A stretch of DNA of 64,000 bases, taken from contig JAKPPT010000115.1 of NCBI GenBank assembly GCA_029547205.1, positions 62,001-126,000 on the forward strand, read 5' to 3'. The position numbers were made by a program, and so were the translations under genes. Origin of the DNA: Spirochaetota bacterium (GTDB lineage Bacteria > Spirochaetota > Spirochaetia > Treponematales > UBA12059). Shown piece by piece: positions 26,293 through 35,938 of this stretch. The notes beneath the pieces were generated by a model, which saw only the letters and a program-made list of their open reading frames with translations, was not told the DNA's origin and ran no database searches. Each line of letters opens with the position of its first letter. The stretch's first letter is position 1.

Positions 26293-28086
26293 CTACTTGC
26301 TATAAAACAATCGTATGTCCTCTTGTGTTTTCTTGTGCTTCATTTTCACAAAGAGCTTTCGTTCATTTCTTTTATAAAAGTATCCGGACGCATTATAAAT
26401 TTCAAACTCAGGGTCCATATTATAGTTTATTCCATAGAGCTGAATCCGTTCAAATGGCACAATCCCTTCCATAATTACATAGTGAGAGTACCCTTCGGGA
26501 TACGATGTGCTAAATTGCATGCCAAAATCTGTTTTTTCCAGTACAAATTTTGCACCTGCGGTGTAAACTCGTATAAATTCCCCATTTTCCTGTGGATAGC
26601 GTATTTTCCTCGGATAGTAAGGGGATAGTGTAAATAAGGCATACACGGTTTCAGGCGCTATAAGCCTTGCGGTATCAGGGAGAATTCTACCATTTTCCAC
26701 TTTAAGTTCCGCAGGCAGCATGCCGTTGCTATCTGCAAAATTAAGAATTGATAGTATGAGTGTCCTGCCTATTGCGGTATAAGCAGACCGCTTTGTTAGC
26801 TCGCCGTAGCGAATGAGCAGTGATGCAAACCGTAATACTGTGGGAACATCTTCTGCACCCTGCGTGGTCTCTAAATAAAAGAATGAATCAATTTTTTGAA
26901 TGAGGGGTATCACGGAATCAATCTGTTCCGGAACATAGGTAAATGGGTTTTCTTCCCGCGGAAAGTATTCAGCACAATCAAGGTAATGTCCAAGCAATGC
27001 AGAGAGCCGACTAATATCTGTAGTCTTAACAGTAATTTTCTTTGCAAGCCCGAGATATGCTTTTAGTGTGTTATTGCTGTAAGTATCAATGAGCAACTTG
27101 ATAGTATCAAACCGATAAAAAATCGATTCGTCACCAGCAAGCACCACTTTTCGAATTTCATCAACCAGTGCATCATCTTTTTCAAACCGTACGGTATTGA
27201 GCGGCATGGTTTTTCCGGTAAAAACAGAGGCTTCCCAACTCAGTTTACCAGGGAATTCTGAACGTGCTCTCACAATTCCTGCTGCAGCTTCTTCATACTT
27301 GCCATGCGCTAAGAGTTCCGCAATGTAGGTAATAAATGTTTTTTCGTTAAACTCATACGCTCCATCTGCAGTTTTCCACTGAAATGTATCCGGACGGAAT
27401 CGGCCTGATACTAAACCGTTATACACCTGTTCCTGCCAGTATTTTACGTTTTGTGACCAGGTGTCCTCAGAAACAGAGTTCTGTGCAAGGTAATCGAGAA
27501 TCGATTCATTACCAGTGCTGTATACTCGTGTAATATTGATAGGCAGTATCTTGCCATTACTGCTCCGCCAACCTAAATAGCCTTTAAGTGTTGCAGCGCC
27601 TTCTATGCTCCAGAACGTATTGTTAGTTCCGTAGCGCGTGCCCCGGGCATCAACATAGAGCCGGGCACCTTGAACAAACCGATAATCAACGCTTGCGGAA
27701 CCAATCGGTTCTGGAAATTCAAATGCCAGTACATACGAATTGACCGATTTCTGCTCTATTGCAAGGGACGCACCATTAGAAAAAAGTATAGCATAGCCTC
27801 CCTCATGTTTTTTTATTTGTTTTGGCAGTGCAGTAAACTCTTTTCCTGAAAGGTTTCGATACCGTAACGGAGTATGAGCTGTAAACTGCAAGCGAATACC
27901 GTTTATATATACATAGAGTATTTCATTGACACTGTAATCATCTGCAATGTTACCTTGGATGGTGCAGTCTCCGAGCGTAATCGTAACAGTCTGTTTTTGC
28001 GGATACTGTAAGATTACAACTCCAGCAAAAAATGCTAAAAACCCAAGTGTAATTACTACCATTCGGAGACCTATAGACATTTTCAT
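26293..28086 (-). CDS. Membrane-anchored protein of unknown function
   Basis: 597 residues with one N-terminal membrane segment (about residues 7-26, VVITLGFLAFFAGVVIL) and the rest presumably extracytoplasmic. The first 200 residues look beta-rich; the middle (about 230-470) looks helical with repeat-like packing (TFITYIAELLAHGKYEEAAA). No catalytic motif is recognised. It is probably a lineage-specific conserved protein. Its end touches the 26277-26304 hairpin. The plus-strand ORF at 26104 is a shadow. It is divergent from the TPR lipoprotein gene. Confidence 0.7.
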   Translation of the reverse strand: MKMSIGLRMVVITLGFLAFFAGVVILQYPQKQTVTITLGDCTIQGNIADDYSVNEILYVYINGIRLQFTAHTPLRYRNLSGKEFTALPKQIKKHEGGYAILFSNGASLAIEQKSVNSYVLAFEFPEPIGSASVDYRFVQGARLYVDARGTRYGTNNTFWSIEGAATLKGYLGWRSSNGKILPINITRVYSTGNESILDYLAQNSVSEDTWSQNVKYWQEQVYNGLVSGRFRPDTFQWKTADGAYEFNEKTFITYIAELLAHGKYEEAAAGIVRARSEFPGKLSWEASVFTGKTMPLNTVRFEKDDALVDEIRKVVLAGDESIFYRFDTIKLLIDTYSNNTLKAYLGLAKKITVKTTDISRLSALLGHYLDCAEYFPREENPFTYVPEQIDSVIPLIQKIDSFFYLETTQGAEDVPTVLRFASLLIRYGELTKRSAYTAIGRTLILSILNFADSNGMLPAELKVENGRILPDTARLIAPETVYALFTLSPYYPRKIRYPQENGEFIRVYTAGAKFVLEKTDFGMQFSTSYPEGYSHYVIMEGIVPFERIQLYGINYNMDPEFEIYNASGYFYKRNERKLFVKMKHKKTQEDIRLFYSK

Positions 28087-28216
28087 AGTACTGCACTATA
28101 TAATCTTTTAGTAAATTTCACAAGATAAGGATAATTATCTGATAAATAAATCATTCAAGAAAGTGCATAAACTATTCGAATCTTACAGTAATACGCTAAT
28201 GAGGAGTGTTTATATT

Positions 28217-29605
28217 ATGAAGAAACTGCTTGCATGTTGTATGGTAGTACTAGCTTTTATGGCATGTAATACCTTTCAAAAACCAGCTACAACTGCCGTC
28301 CAACCCAAAGAAACAAAAGCCGAACGAAATTTACGCCTGCTAGATGAGGTGTATACCAATACTAGTGCTGGGAACTTTGTGAAAGCGCAGGAACTTATGT
28401 CCCAGCTCATTGCAGAGAACCCGGATGAGCCAAAGTATGTAATTCTCCAGGGGGCAATCTATATTTCCATGAATGATTTCCCTCGAGCAATGGCAAGTGC
28501 GGAGGCAGTTCTTGCAAAAGATCCAGAGAATATTGATGCCCTCATGCTTGCAGCAAAAATCCTCATGTTCCAAAACAAAACAGCAGACAGCCAGAAATAC
28601 CTCCAGCGTATTCTGGCAAAAGATCCAAGCAATGCGTTTGCGCTAACAGCGCTTGGGGATATTGCATTGGCAAGTCAAAACTACTCCCAGGCTGAACAGT
28701 ATTATAATAAAGCCATTGCATCGAATCCGAATGAGTCTGCCGCATTGGCTGGGCTCGCTCGTATTTACTACAAAAGGGGCCAGAACCGAGAGGCTCTCGA
28801 AACGTTCAATAAGGCGCTGACTATTGATCCCACCGATCCAGCTGCGCTGCTCGACAGGAGCAGAGTACTCTACGATCTCGGACAGTACGAAGCATGCGAA
28901 GCCGATCTCAATGCGTCAATTAAACTTGATGACGGTGTTTTTTGGTCTTATATTGAGCGCGGACGGCTCTATATGGACAGTGGCAGGTATGATGAAGCGC
29001 TCAAAGACTTGAGCCGCGCTATTGAGCTTAATGCTAATTACTTTCTTGCGTATATCTACCGTGCAGCAATTTACGAAAACAAAGGACAGGATGAAAACGC
29101 ATATAACGATTACGCTAAAGCTGTTGAAATGCGGCCTGACTACTGGTATGCCCTTGAATCGATGGGTCTCCTCGCGTACCGCATGCATGCATGGAATAAA
29201 GCGTATGAAGCATTCCATAAGGCAACAACGTACACTACCAATCATCCCGAATACTATGTTGCAGCAGCGCTCGCACTACTCAGATCAGGAGATAAACAAA
29301 AGGCAAAAGACTATGCCGGACGCTATCTCCCCAAAATTGATAAAGAAAAATTTTACCCCTATTGGCTGCTGCTCCGTTACGTTATTGATCAGACAACTAA
29401 CACCAATGAGCTTGAGCTTAAAATAGCAACAGAAAAAAGCCTCGATACGCGTGCAGCCCTCCTCTTTTATGTAAGCCAGTACTGGATGGCGCTTGGAAAA
29501 GATGAAATGGCGCTCAAGTATCTCGATATGGTCAAAGAAGCTAACCGACAGGGTACCATCGAATGGCGTATGGCAGAGGCAGAATGGAAATGGATGAGCA
29601 AATGA
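28217..29605 (+). CDS. TPR-repeat lipoprotein
   Basis: 462 residues from the ATG at 28217, chosen because GAGGAG stands 10 bp upstream and it starts the signal MKKLLACCMVVLAFMAC with Cys17 as lipid anchor. About ten tetratricopeptide-like units follow, for example FALTALGDIALASQNYSQAE, AALAGLARIYYKRGQNREAL and YIERGRLYMDSGRYDEALKD. TPR lipoproteins scaffold envelope complexes; the partner is unknown. The stop overlaps the next start as ATGA, so the TraB-family gene is translationally coupled. Confidence 0.88.
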   Translation: MKKLLACCMVVLAFMACNTFQKPATTAVQPKETKAERNLRLLDEVYTNTSAGNFVKAQELMSQLIAENPDEPKYVILQGAIYISMNDFPRAMASAEAVLAKDPENIDALMLAAKILMFQNKTADSQKYLQRILAKDPSNAFALTALGDIALASQNYSQAEQYYNKAIASNPNESAALAGLARIYYKRGQNREALETFNKALTIDPTDPAALLDRSRVLYDLGQYEACEADLNASIKLDDGVFWSYIERGRLYMDSGRYDEALKDLSRAIELNANYFLAYIYRAAIYENKGQDENAYNDYAKAVEMRPDYWYALESMGLLAYRMHAWNKAYEAFHKATTYTTNHPEYYVAAALALLRSGDKQKAKDYAGRYLPKIDKEKFYPYWLLLRYVIDQTTNTNELELKIATEKSLDTRAALLFYVSQYWMALGKDEMALKYLDMVKEANRQGTIEWRMAEAEWKWMSK

Positions 29606-30798
29606 ATGGTACTGTTCCTGTATCACCACCATCAATGGCGACACAACGATTTGTAAAAATAGGTGAACGATCTTTCACATTGGTCGGTACTGCTCACGTG
29701 TCCTCCGCCAGTATTGATGAAGTGATAACGGTTATCCGTACGGTAATGCCCGACAGAATCTGTGTTGAACTCGATGATGCCCGATACAAGGCAATGATTA
29801 ACCCCGCATCATGGGAACAAATGGATATCGTTAAAATTATCAAAGAAGGCAAGGTGTTTTTTATGCTCGCTAATCTTGCCCTCTCATCTTTTCAACGCCG
29901 CATGGGCACCGGAATTCAGCCAGGAAGAGAAATGCTCGCCGCCATTGAGACTGCGCAGGAACTGGATATCCCCTTTTCACTCTGCGATCGTCCAGTGCCG
30001 ATTACATTAAAGCGTGCATGGTCAAAATCAAACTTCTGGAACAAGAGCAAGCTTATTGCGCAGCTTATCGCTGCAGCTTTTAGCAATGAAAAACCCGATG
30101 AAGAGGAAATCGAAAAGCTTAAAAATGCTTCAGAACTGGATTATATGATGGAAGAAATGGCATCCTATTTGCCATCGGTCAAAGAAGTGCTCATTGATGA
30201 GCGCGATAAGTACCTTGCGTCCAAAATCTGGGAAGCTCAGGGAAACAATGTTGTAGCGGTGGTTGGAGCCGGACACATGAAAGGCATCGAAGCATGGCTG
30301 CATCGGTTTGCAGGCGGAGAATCTGCCGATGTATCGTCATTTGAAGTGCTTCCACCCAAATCAGTGCTGAGCAAGTACAGCGGCCTCCTGTTCCCGCTCA
30401 TACTGCTCGGACTTATTGTTGCAGGCTTTTTTACTTCCGGAATACTGAAAAGCGTCGAAATGCTTGCTCAGTGGTGGCTTTTGAGTGGGACTCTCTCTGC
30501 TATCGGTACTGCACTATGCTGGGTTCATCCTGTAAGTATCCCCATTGCATTTCTCTCTGCACCTATTGGAACGATATCACCGGTGCTGGCTATGGGCATG
30601 TTCCCTGCCCTCTTTGAAGCATGGATTCATAAACCCCGTGTAGAAGACTTCCAGAACCTCATGTCTGATGTTGCTTCCCTCAAAGGCTTTTACAAAAACA
30701 AGATTACCCATATTCTGCTCGTCTTTATCATGTCCAGCCTGGGCGGCGCAATAGGAAACATTATCAGTGTGCCAACCCTGGCAATGCATCTCAAATAG
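29602..30798 (+). CDS. TraB/PrgY family membrane protein
   Basis: 398 residues from the ATG at 29602, which overlaps the upstream TGA; the ORF-track start at 29563 is possible but less likely. The N-terminal TraB domain has LVGTAHVSSASIDEV and RICVELDDARY near the start and VAVVGAGHMKGIEAWL near residue 225. These GxxH motifs give a fold related to EreA/ChaN and TIKI-type metallopeptidases. The C-terminal third has four or so membrane helices (LLFPLILLGLIVAGFF onwards). PrgY acts in pheromone shutdown in enterococci; the role here is unknown. Confidence 0.88.
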   Translation: MNGTVPVSPPSMATQRFVKIGERSFTLVGTAHVSSASIDEVITVIRTVMPDRICVELDDARYKAMINPASWEQMDIVKIIKEGKVFFMLANLALSSFQRRMGTGIQPGREMLAAIETAQELDIPFSLCDRPVPITLKRAWSKSNFWNKSKLIAQLIAAAFSNEKPDEEEIEKLKNASELDYMMEEMASYLPSVKEVLIDERDKYLASKIWEAQGNNVVAVVGAGHMKGIEAWLHRFAGGESADVSSFEVLPPKSVLSKYSGLLFPLILLGLIVAGFFTSGILKSVEMLAQWWLLSGTLSAIGTALCWVHPVSIPIAFLSAPIGTISPVLAMGMFPALFEAWIHKPRVEDFQNLMSDVASLKGFYKNKITHILLVFIMSSLGGAIGNIISVPTLAMHLK

Positions 30799-30849
30799 CA
30801 TTGGACAGAACACAAAAGCTCTTGTATGCTATAGTAAGCAGGAACGCAT

Positions 30850-31830
30850 ATGCCAACGCAGCTCGACCAATTAATCGCGGTGCTCAAGCATGCCCCCGAC
30901 GAAATTTTTATTCAGACACACGATGTACCAGATCCTGATGCTATAGGCGCAGCTTTTGGTTTACAGTATCTCCTCAATCAAAATGGCATATCAGCACAAA
31001 TTGTTTACAATCATGAAATCGAAAAAGCAGATACAGCTAAAATGATTGAAATTTTTTCTATTCCTATCCACCATTACAGCCGTATCACAACGCTAGGAGC
31101 AGAAGACTGGACAGTGCTCATCGATGCTCAAAAAGGCAATTCGAACGTGCTCGATCTTCCTACCGATGAAGTTGCCTGTATCGATCACCATGAGCACAAG
31201 CAGGATGTGCACTACCAGTTTGAAGATATCCGGTCTGAGCTGGGGGCTTGCTCAACCATTATTGCTGACTATTTTTTTGAAAATAAAATTGAGCCTCCGC
31301 CTATTGTAGCAACTGCACTGCTCTACGGCATTTTTGTCGATACCGATAATTTAAGCCGCGGTGTTTCTAATCTCGATGTGGAAATGTTTTACCGTTTATA
31401 TACGCTTGCGGAGAAAAACAAGCTTACAACACTGCGTGGCAGTCAGATAACCAAAAAAGATCTGCTCCTCTATGCCGAAGCTTTTAGAAATGTTGAAACA
31501 TACGATTGTCTTGCTTTCTTAAAAATCCAGGATACTAACGATTCGCTCATCGGGGCTGCAAATGATTTTGTACTCTCCATTGATACCGTGAATGTTTCGA
31601 TTGCATACTCTCAAAAAAAGGACGGAATAAAGCTGTCTATCCGGAGTACCATCCCTCATATTAAAGCTAATGAACTCATTCGTTTTATTACTGCAAACAT
31701 TGGTGTTGGTGGCGGCCACGCACATATGGCTGGCGGTTTTATTCCGGACAACCGCATTCCGCCCGATAAAAATATTGATCTCTATATCCGTTACAAAGCT
31801 ATACGCTACCTTGAAGGAATAATACTGTAA
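30850..31830 (+). CDS. DHH/DHHA1 family phosphoesterase (NrnA-like)
   Basis: 326 residues. DHH domain motifs: THDVPDPDAIGAAFGLQYL (motif I), VLIDAQKGN (motif II), CIDHHEHK (the DHH motif) and YGIFVDTDN. The C-terminal DHHA1 domain has IGVGGGHAHMAGGF. The family includes nanoRNase/pAp phosphatase NrnA, c-di-AMP phosphodiesterases and RecJ; length and layout fit NrnA-like enzymes best. Manganese-dependent hydrolysis in the cytoplasm is expected. An extended -10 word TATGCTATAGT lies upstream, the same word as at the deoD promoter. Confidence 0.9.
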   Translation: MPTQLDQLIAVLKHAPDEIFIQTHDVPDPDAIGAAFGLQYLLNQNGISAQIVYNHEIEKADTAKMIEIFSIPIHHYSRITTLGAEDWTVLIDAQKGNSNVLDLPTDEVACIDHHEHKQDVHYQFEDIRSELGACSTIIADYFFENKIEPPPIVATALLYGIFVDTDNLSRGVSNLDVEMFYRLYTLAEKNKLTTLRGSQITKKDLLLYAEAFRNVETYDCLAFLKIQDTNDSLIGAANDFVLSIDTVNVSIAYSQKKDGIKLSIRSTIPHIKANELIRFITANIGVGGGHAHMAGGFIPDNRIPPDKNIDLYIRYKAIRYLEGIIL

Positions 31831-31894
31831 TCTGCAAAAATGCCGATGATATAACAAGATACATGCGCTATACTACAATGTAAGAGGAGACTCT

Positions 31895-33079
31895 ATGAAA
31901 CGAAAGCTCATTGTGAGTATTATACTTTTTACGCTAGCCTTAGGTGCATTTGCTGGTGATTTTGCGTTTCCATCTTTATACCTTCTTTCGAATGGATACT
32001 TTGATGCAAACGAAAGTTTTATTATCGCAACCCAGTTTGATTTTTCGCTTGCCTTCAGGAGCCAAACTAACCTCGCAACAGAAATTGTTTTAAGTTTTTA
32101 TACCAATTCTCTGGAAGATTATTTTTTAGCAGAACAGACTCCACTTACTGTTACCAATAATCCTGACGATCTGGCAAATTCGTTGGGTATACTCAATGCT
32201 CAAAACTTTGCTGGTATTAAAAGGATTGCAATTACCATACCACAGATTTTTGTTCCAGGCATCTCTGCATCGTTTTTCAGCGGACACTATGATGCGCTGG
32301 GTTCTAAAACAGTCGTAAAAAAAGCTGGTACCTATAAAGCACTTCTTCCCTACATTACCGATAGAGTTTATATGCCACTCGGCATTAATAATACTGGATT
32401 GCGATGGTATGAGGGCATTCATCCAGTATTCGGAACCGGTCTTAAATTATCATACACTGGTAAATCCTTTGAAACATCAGCCTATATTTATCAGGATTCC
32501 TGGATTGGCAATGGATACTATTCAAGCGATATCCGTTTTATGGTTTTCTCTCCGCATGTATCGCTCGATGTTTTTGGAGGAATCAGCTTTCCACAGGGAC
32601 CATGGGGCTTATACCGTATGGGATTATTTTTTAATTACAACACCGGCGATATAGCTGAAATCACCGCTCAAATAGGTGTACCGTACTGGATGAGCGGGAC
32701 CGCACTAACCATGGATATGTTCTACTTTATGCTTGAGCCGCGTGTGAACTTTGGTGCAGGTTATTTAACACTGGCTATTTTCTTCCACCCTGGATACTTT
32801 GCACAGCAGGAAACTCATGAATCGGGTATGCTAGACTTTAAGGCTGCATTAGCGCTTGGCTCTCTGGAAAAGGGAGGCTTACAGAGCGGTATTGAAGCAT
32901 TACTGCGCTTAAACCCAAACGTGGCAAGTAACCAATTTTCTATGGCTGTTTCTCCATTTATATCAATGAATCAAGCAAAAACACAGTGGCAGATTAAGCT
33001 TTCCATGGCTATTTTGCCCATTCAAGCAAGTTGGTATACTATGTTCAGTCCATCAGTAATGGTTCAAATTCTTGAATAG
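31895..33079 (+). CDS. Exported beta-barrel-like outer-membrane protein
   Basis: 394 residues with a signal peptide ending ALGAFAGD. The rest shows alternating hydrophobic/polar residues, many aromatic girdle positions and Gly-rich turns (FGGISFPQGPWGLYRMG, YWMSGTALTMDMFYFM), and the final residues are hydrophobic-alternating, all suggesting a transmembrane beta-barrel. No named family is recognised. AGAGGAG precedes the ATG. The next gene starts 10 bp after its stop and is of the same general type, so the pair forms an operon. Confidence 0.7.
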   Translation: MKRKLIVSIILFTLALGAFAGDFAFPSLYLLSNGYFDANESFIIATQFDFSLAFRSQTNLATEIVLSFYTNSLEDYFLAEQTPLTVTNNPDDLANSLGILNAQNFAGIKRIAITIPQIFVPGISASFFSGHYDALGSKTVVKKAGTYKALLPYITDRVYMPLGINNTGLRWYEGIHPVFGTGLKLSYTGKSFETSAYIYQDSWIGNGYYSSDIRFMVFSPHVSLDVFGGISFPQGPWGLYRMGLFFNYNTGDIAEITAQIGVPYWMSGTALTMDMFYFMLEPRVNFGAGYLTLAIFFHPGYFAQQETHESGMLDFKAALALGSLEKGGLQSGIEALLRLNPNVASNQFSMAVSPFISMNQAKTQWQIKLSMAILPIQASWYTMFSPSVMVQILE

Positions 33080-33089
33080 GATGTATGCT

Positions 33090-34088
33090 ATGAAAAAATT
33101 ATTGTGTATCACTGTAATGCTTACAATTCTGAGTTTCGCATTTAGCATGGATATTTCTGTGCTTGGGACATTTGGCAATGCTAACATGAGCTGGACGTCG
33201 ACGACCCCCATTGCAGAACCAGCTTTTCCATACACAAATTGGCTCCCTGGCATGGAAATCACTCTATCCGAAAACACAGCAAACAATATTTCATTTTCCA
33301 TTGATTATCTTTTAGATCCAGTACTACGTTCATTGCTAACCGGTACAATTAACTATAACCTCGGTATTTTTAAACTCGGCATCGGACCCATGGCTGGATT
33401 ATTTAACACGTGGTCTGTCCCTGTAAAAGCGGGAATAACAACACTTTTTGGCATTGATATCATAGGTTCATTTTTTGCTGGTATATCGGTCGGATCGAGT
33501 ATCGGAGCACCTCCATCTGCCCCTGGTGATTACATGCAAGAATATAATACACTCTATGCGGGCTACTATCTTTCCAATGCTGTCTGTACACTCGCAGTAG
33601 ACACCAAGAGTCTTTATGTCATGGGAGAGGCAAACACACGCATCATTGATCGTTCTACTGAATACAAATTCATAACAGAATTGTTTAAGAAAAATGTGCC
33701 CTATACCCTCACCCTTGGTTTTTCAGCGATAAAAATTTCACGCGACTATGGAAATAGCGTAATCGACAGCTTGTTTAACCTGATGGTTAAAACCAAATTT
33801 TCTTATAGCGTGGTACCGGGCGTGTATATCGATATGGTATTTAATGGTGTTGTTTATTCTCTTGGACTCGATGCACTTGCAGGAAGAGGACCAGCCAACA
33901 ACACACTGCTATTTTCTGCTGGTTTTGGTGTAACATTTCGTCCCGATCTTTACCGGACATCAGCAGCATTACCATCAGAGCCCACTACAGAACCCACTAC
34001 AGAGCCGGAAACTAATGTACAATCAGAATCTACTAACGAACCAGCGGCTGAAACACAATCAGAATCCGAAGAGGCGTCGGCCCCTTAG
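33090..34088 (+). CDS. Exported beta-barrel-like protein with acidic repeat tail
   Basis: 332 residues from the ATG at 33090 (AGGATG upstream; signal MKKLLCITVMLTILSFAFS). The body alternates hydrophobic and polar residues like an outer-membrane barrel. The last 45 residues are a low-complexity acidic tail with the repeat TEPTTEP followed by Ser/Glu-rich sequence. The stop TAG is the TAG inside the first unit of a 19-bp tandem repeat, so the length of this tail could vary through the repeat array. Confidence 0.7.
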   Translation: MKKLLCITVMLTILSFAFSMDISVLGTFGNANMSWTSTTPIAEPAFPYTNWLPGMEITLSENTANNISFSIDYLLDPVLRSLLTGTINYNLGIFKLGIGPMAGLFNTWSVPVKAGITTLFGIDIIGSFFAGISVGSSIGAPPSAPGDYMQEYNTLYAGYYLSNAVCTLAVDTKSLYVMGEANTRIIDRSTEYKFITELFKKNVPYTLTLGFSAIKISRDYGNSVIDSLFNLMVKTKFSYSVVPGVYIDMVFNGVVYSLGLDALAGRGPANNTLLFSAGFGVTFRPDLYRTSAALPSEPTTEPTTEPETNVQSESTNEPAAETQSESEEASAP

Positions 34089-34183
34089 AGAACCGTCAGC
34101 ACCTTAGAGAACCGTCAGCCTCTTAGAGAACCGTCGGCCTCTTAGAGAACCGTCGGCCCCTTAGAGAACCGTCAGCCTCTTAG
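34084..34183. repeat. 19-bp tandem repeat array (five units plus part of a sixth)
   Basis: CTTAGAGAACCGTCAGC with two variable bases recurs at 34084, 34103, 34122, 34141 and 34160, with a partial unit at 34179. The first unit holds the stop codon of the preceding gene. The period of 19 is not a multiple of three. Confidence 0.92.
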
Positions 34184-34273
34184 GAATAAAAGCAGCTACC
34201 AGCAAGTATTTTGGCATAAATTTTGCTAGTTAATCTCTTACAGTACTACACTACTCACACAATTGGAGGTTAC

Positions 34274-35620
34274 ATGAAACGTTTACCAATAATCACTTTC
34301 AGTTTGTTTTTTATTGCTGCATGTGTTTCAAACCAAATAAAAACCACAGAAACACAATGGTTTGAAGGCGAACTGAAAGCTGCCAAAACGCCTGTCATTA
34401 TTACCATAAAAGGATTAAAACCCAATACTCCGTACAATATTCAGGTATATGATCGCTACCATCAATCTGAAAAAAAGGAAACAGCGTCTACAAAAACCAC
34501 ACTGATGCGTCCAGACAGGTCTGTCCCCGAAAGTTATAAGGGCACACACGACGGAGTTCATTACTCTGACGACCCAGGTGGTATTACTGTGGTTGTTTTA
34601 GACAGCACGCTCATTTTGAGCATTGAGACAAGCAAAGCGAGTGGTGTAGGATTTTTCCGCATCTCAATTACCCCTGCTACAGAAGAAGCGGTACGTGCAG
34701 CTCAGCGTCAAAACCTCACCATTGATGGTATTCCGATAATACGAAGAGGCACACCCGGGTCTGTCCCCGTATCTAACAGTTATGGTGTTTTCCTGCATGG
34801 AAGTTCTATCGTACCTGAAGCACGGGATCTCATGGGGTCCTATGCTGCTGGCGGTGACTTTGTGTTCGTAAGTGCTGAGGTTGGACGCTTTGTTGATCTT
34901 CCAGGTGTTCGTTCTGCTGAAAGTCTCATTCTCGATACAAAGGAACGTGCAAATGCTCCGTATGCTGTCGAGCGAGCAGAACTTGCATCTGCTTTCCTGT
35001 TTGATGGCGGTGACCAGAGTATCTATTACCGTGCATGGATCGATAGCGGATTTGCAAATAGCGTCAATAAAGCTCTCTCACGCAAACAAGCATCGATTGG
35101 AGGGAACTCCGCAGGACTCGCAATTCTCGGTGATATTGTCTATGCTGCGCTCCATGACGAAAGCTTTACTGCCGAAGAAGCATTGCAAAACCCATACACT
35201 CCCCTCATGACACTGCGGAAAGGCCCATTTAGAATTCCAGAACTTAAAGGCGCAATCACCGAAACACATTTTTCAGAGCGAAACCGACAGGGAAGGCTCA
35301 TAGCATTCCTGGCACGTATTTTAGCTGACAACATGCTCTCGCTAGCTGATGCATATGGAATCGCTGTAGATGAAAACACATGTCTGGTTATAGATAATAC
35401 CGGCAAAACAAAAGTGTACGGACCAGGATCGGCATGGATCTATGTACCGCAATCAATGCCCGATACCTGCAAAGAAGGTTTCCCGCTAACATGGAAAGGC
35501 AATGCCATAAAAGTCATTCAACTTACTCCTCAATCTCAAGCATATACCTGGGCAACTATCAAACAAGCCCCTGCAAATTTCTATTATGAAGTTATTGAAG
35601 GGAAATTGCACAAACGATAG
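34274..35620 (+). CDS. Cyanophycinase-like S51 peptidase lipoprotein
   Basis: 448 residues from the ATG at 34274 (GGAGGT upstream). Signal with lipobox IAAC (Cys about 17). From residue about 165 it has the S51 fold: GVFLHGSSIVPEA, AFLFDGGDQSIYYRAW, the nucleophile Ser in SIGGNSAGLAILG and ITETHFSERNRQGRL, which match the GGD, GTSAGA and DxHFxxRxRxGRL motifs of cyanophycinases. The first 150 residues form a separate beta-rich domain. Export of an S51 enzyme fits peptide hydrolysis outside the cell. Two GGTCTGTCCCC words lie within the gene. Confidence 0.85.
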   Translation: MKRLPIITFSLFFIAACVSNQIKTTETQWFEGELKAAKTPVIITIKGLKPNTPYNIQVYDRYHQSEKKETASTKTTLMRPDRSVPESYKGTHDGVHYSDDPGGITVVVLDSTLILSIETSKASGVGFFRISITPATEEAVRAAQRQNLTIDGIPIIRRGTPGSVPVSNSYGVFLHGSSIVPEARDLMGSYAAGGDFVFVSAEVGRFVDLPGVRSAESLILDTKERANAPYAVERAELASAFLFDGGDQSIYYRAWIDSGFANSVNKALSRKQASIGGNSAGLAILGDIVYAALHDESFTAEEALQNPYTPLMTLRKGPFRIPELKGAITETHFSERNRQGRLIAFLARILADNMLSLADAYGIAVDENTCLVIDNTGKTKVYGPGSAWIYVPQSMPDTCKEGFPLTWKGNAIKVIQLTPQSQAYTWATIKQAPANFYYEVIEGKLHKR

Positions 35621-35660
35621 CAGTACAGAAATCTGTTTCATACCGTTTTGGAAACTATGA

Positions 35661-35748
35661 AGCATATAAAGAGGCGGGGACTAAGGGACCAGGAAGTTAA
35701 AGAAGCCGGGGACAGACCTCGTTATAAAGCATATAAAGAGGCGGGGAC
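35661..35748. repeat. Direct repeat AGCATATAAAGAGGCGGGGAC (two copies, 67 bp apart)
   Basis: The 21-bp word occurs at 35661 and 35728 in the gap after the S51 gene. The second copy runs into GGGACAGACC and forms half of the terminator at 35739. A further GGGACAGACC lies between them at 35709. The ORF at 35648 across this region has no family features and is considered spurious. Confidence 0.8.
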
Positions 35749-35764
35749 AGACCCCGCCTTTTTT
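35739..35764 (+). terminator. Terminator after the S51 gene
   Basis: AGGCGGGG-acaga-CCCCGCCT followed by a T run. The loop and flanking stem contain the recurrent word GGGACAGACC. Confidence 0.8.
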
Positions 35765-35887
35765 CGCCTTTTACCGCCTTTTTGCTGCCTGTTTTCGGCT
35801 TTTACTCTTGAGGTAGAGCCCACCATCCCTTGCACTAGACAGGTTGTGTTTAGAACTGCGAATCTTCAGCATCAGGACTGGCACATT

Positions 35888-35918
35888 AAAAAAGGGCTGC
35901 ATGAATTCCATGCAGCCC
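35888..35918 (-). terminator. Terminator of the small lipoprotein gene
   Basis: On the minus strand GGGCTGCATG-gaatt-CATGCAGCCC is followed by TTTTTT, about 20 bp beyond the stop at 35939. Confidence 0.9.
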
Positions 35919-35938
35919 TAAGAGGAGGTATAACGTCG

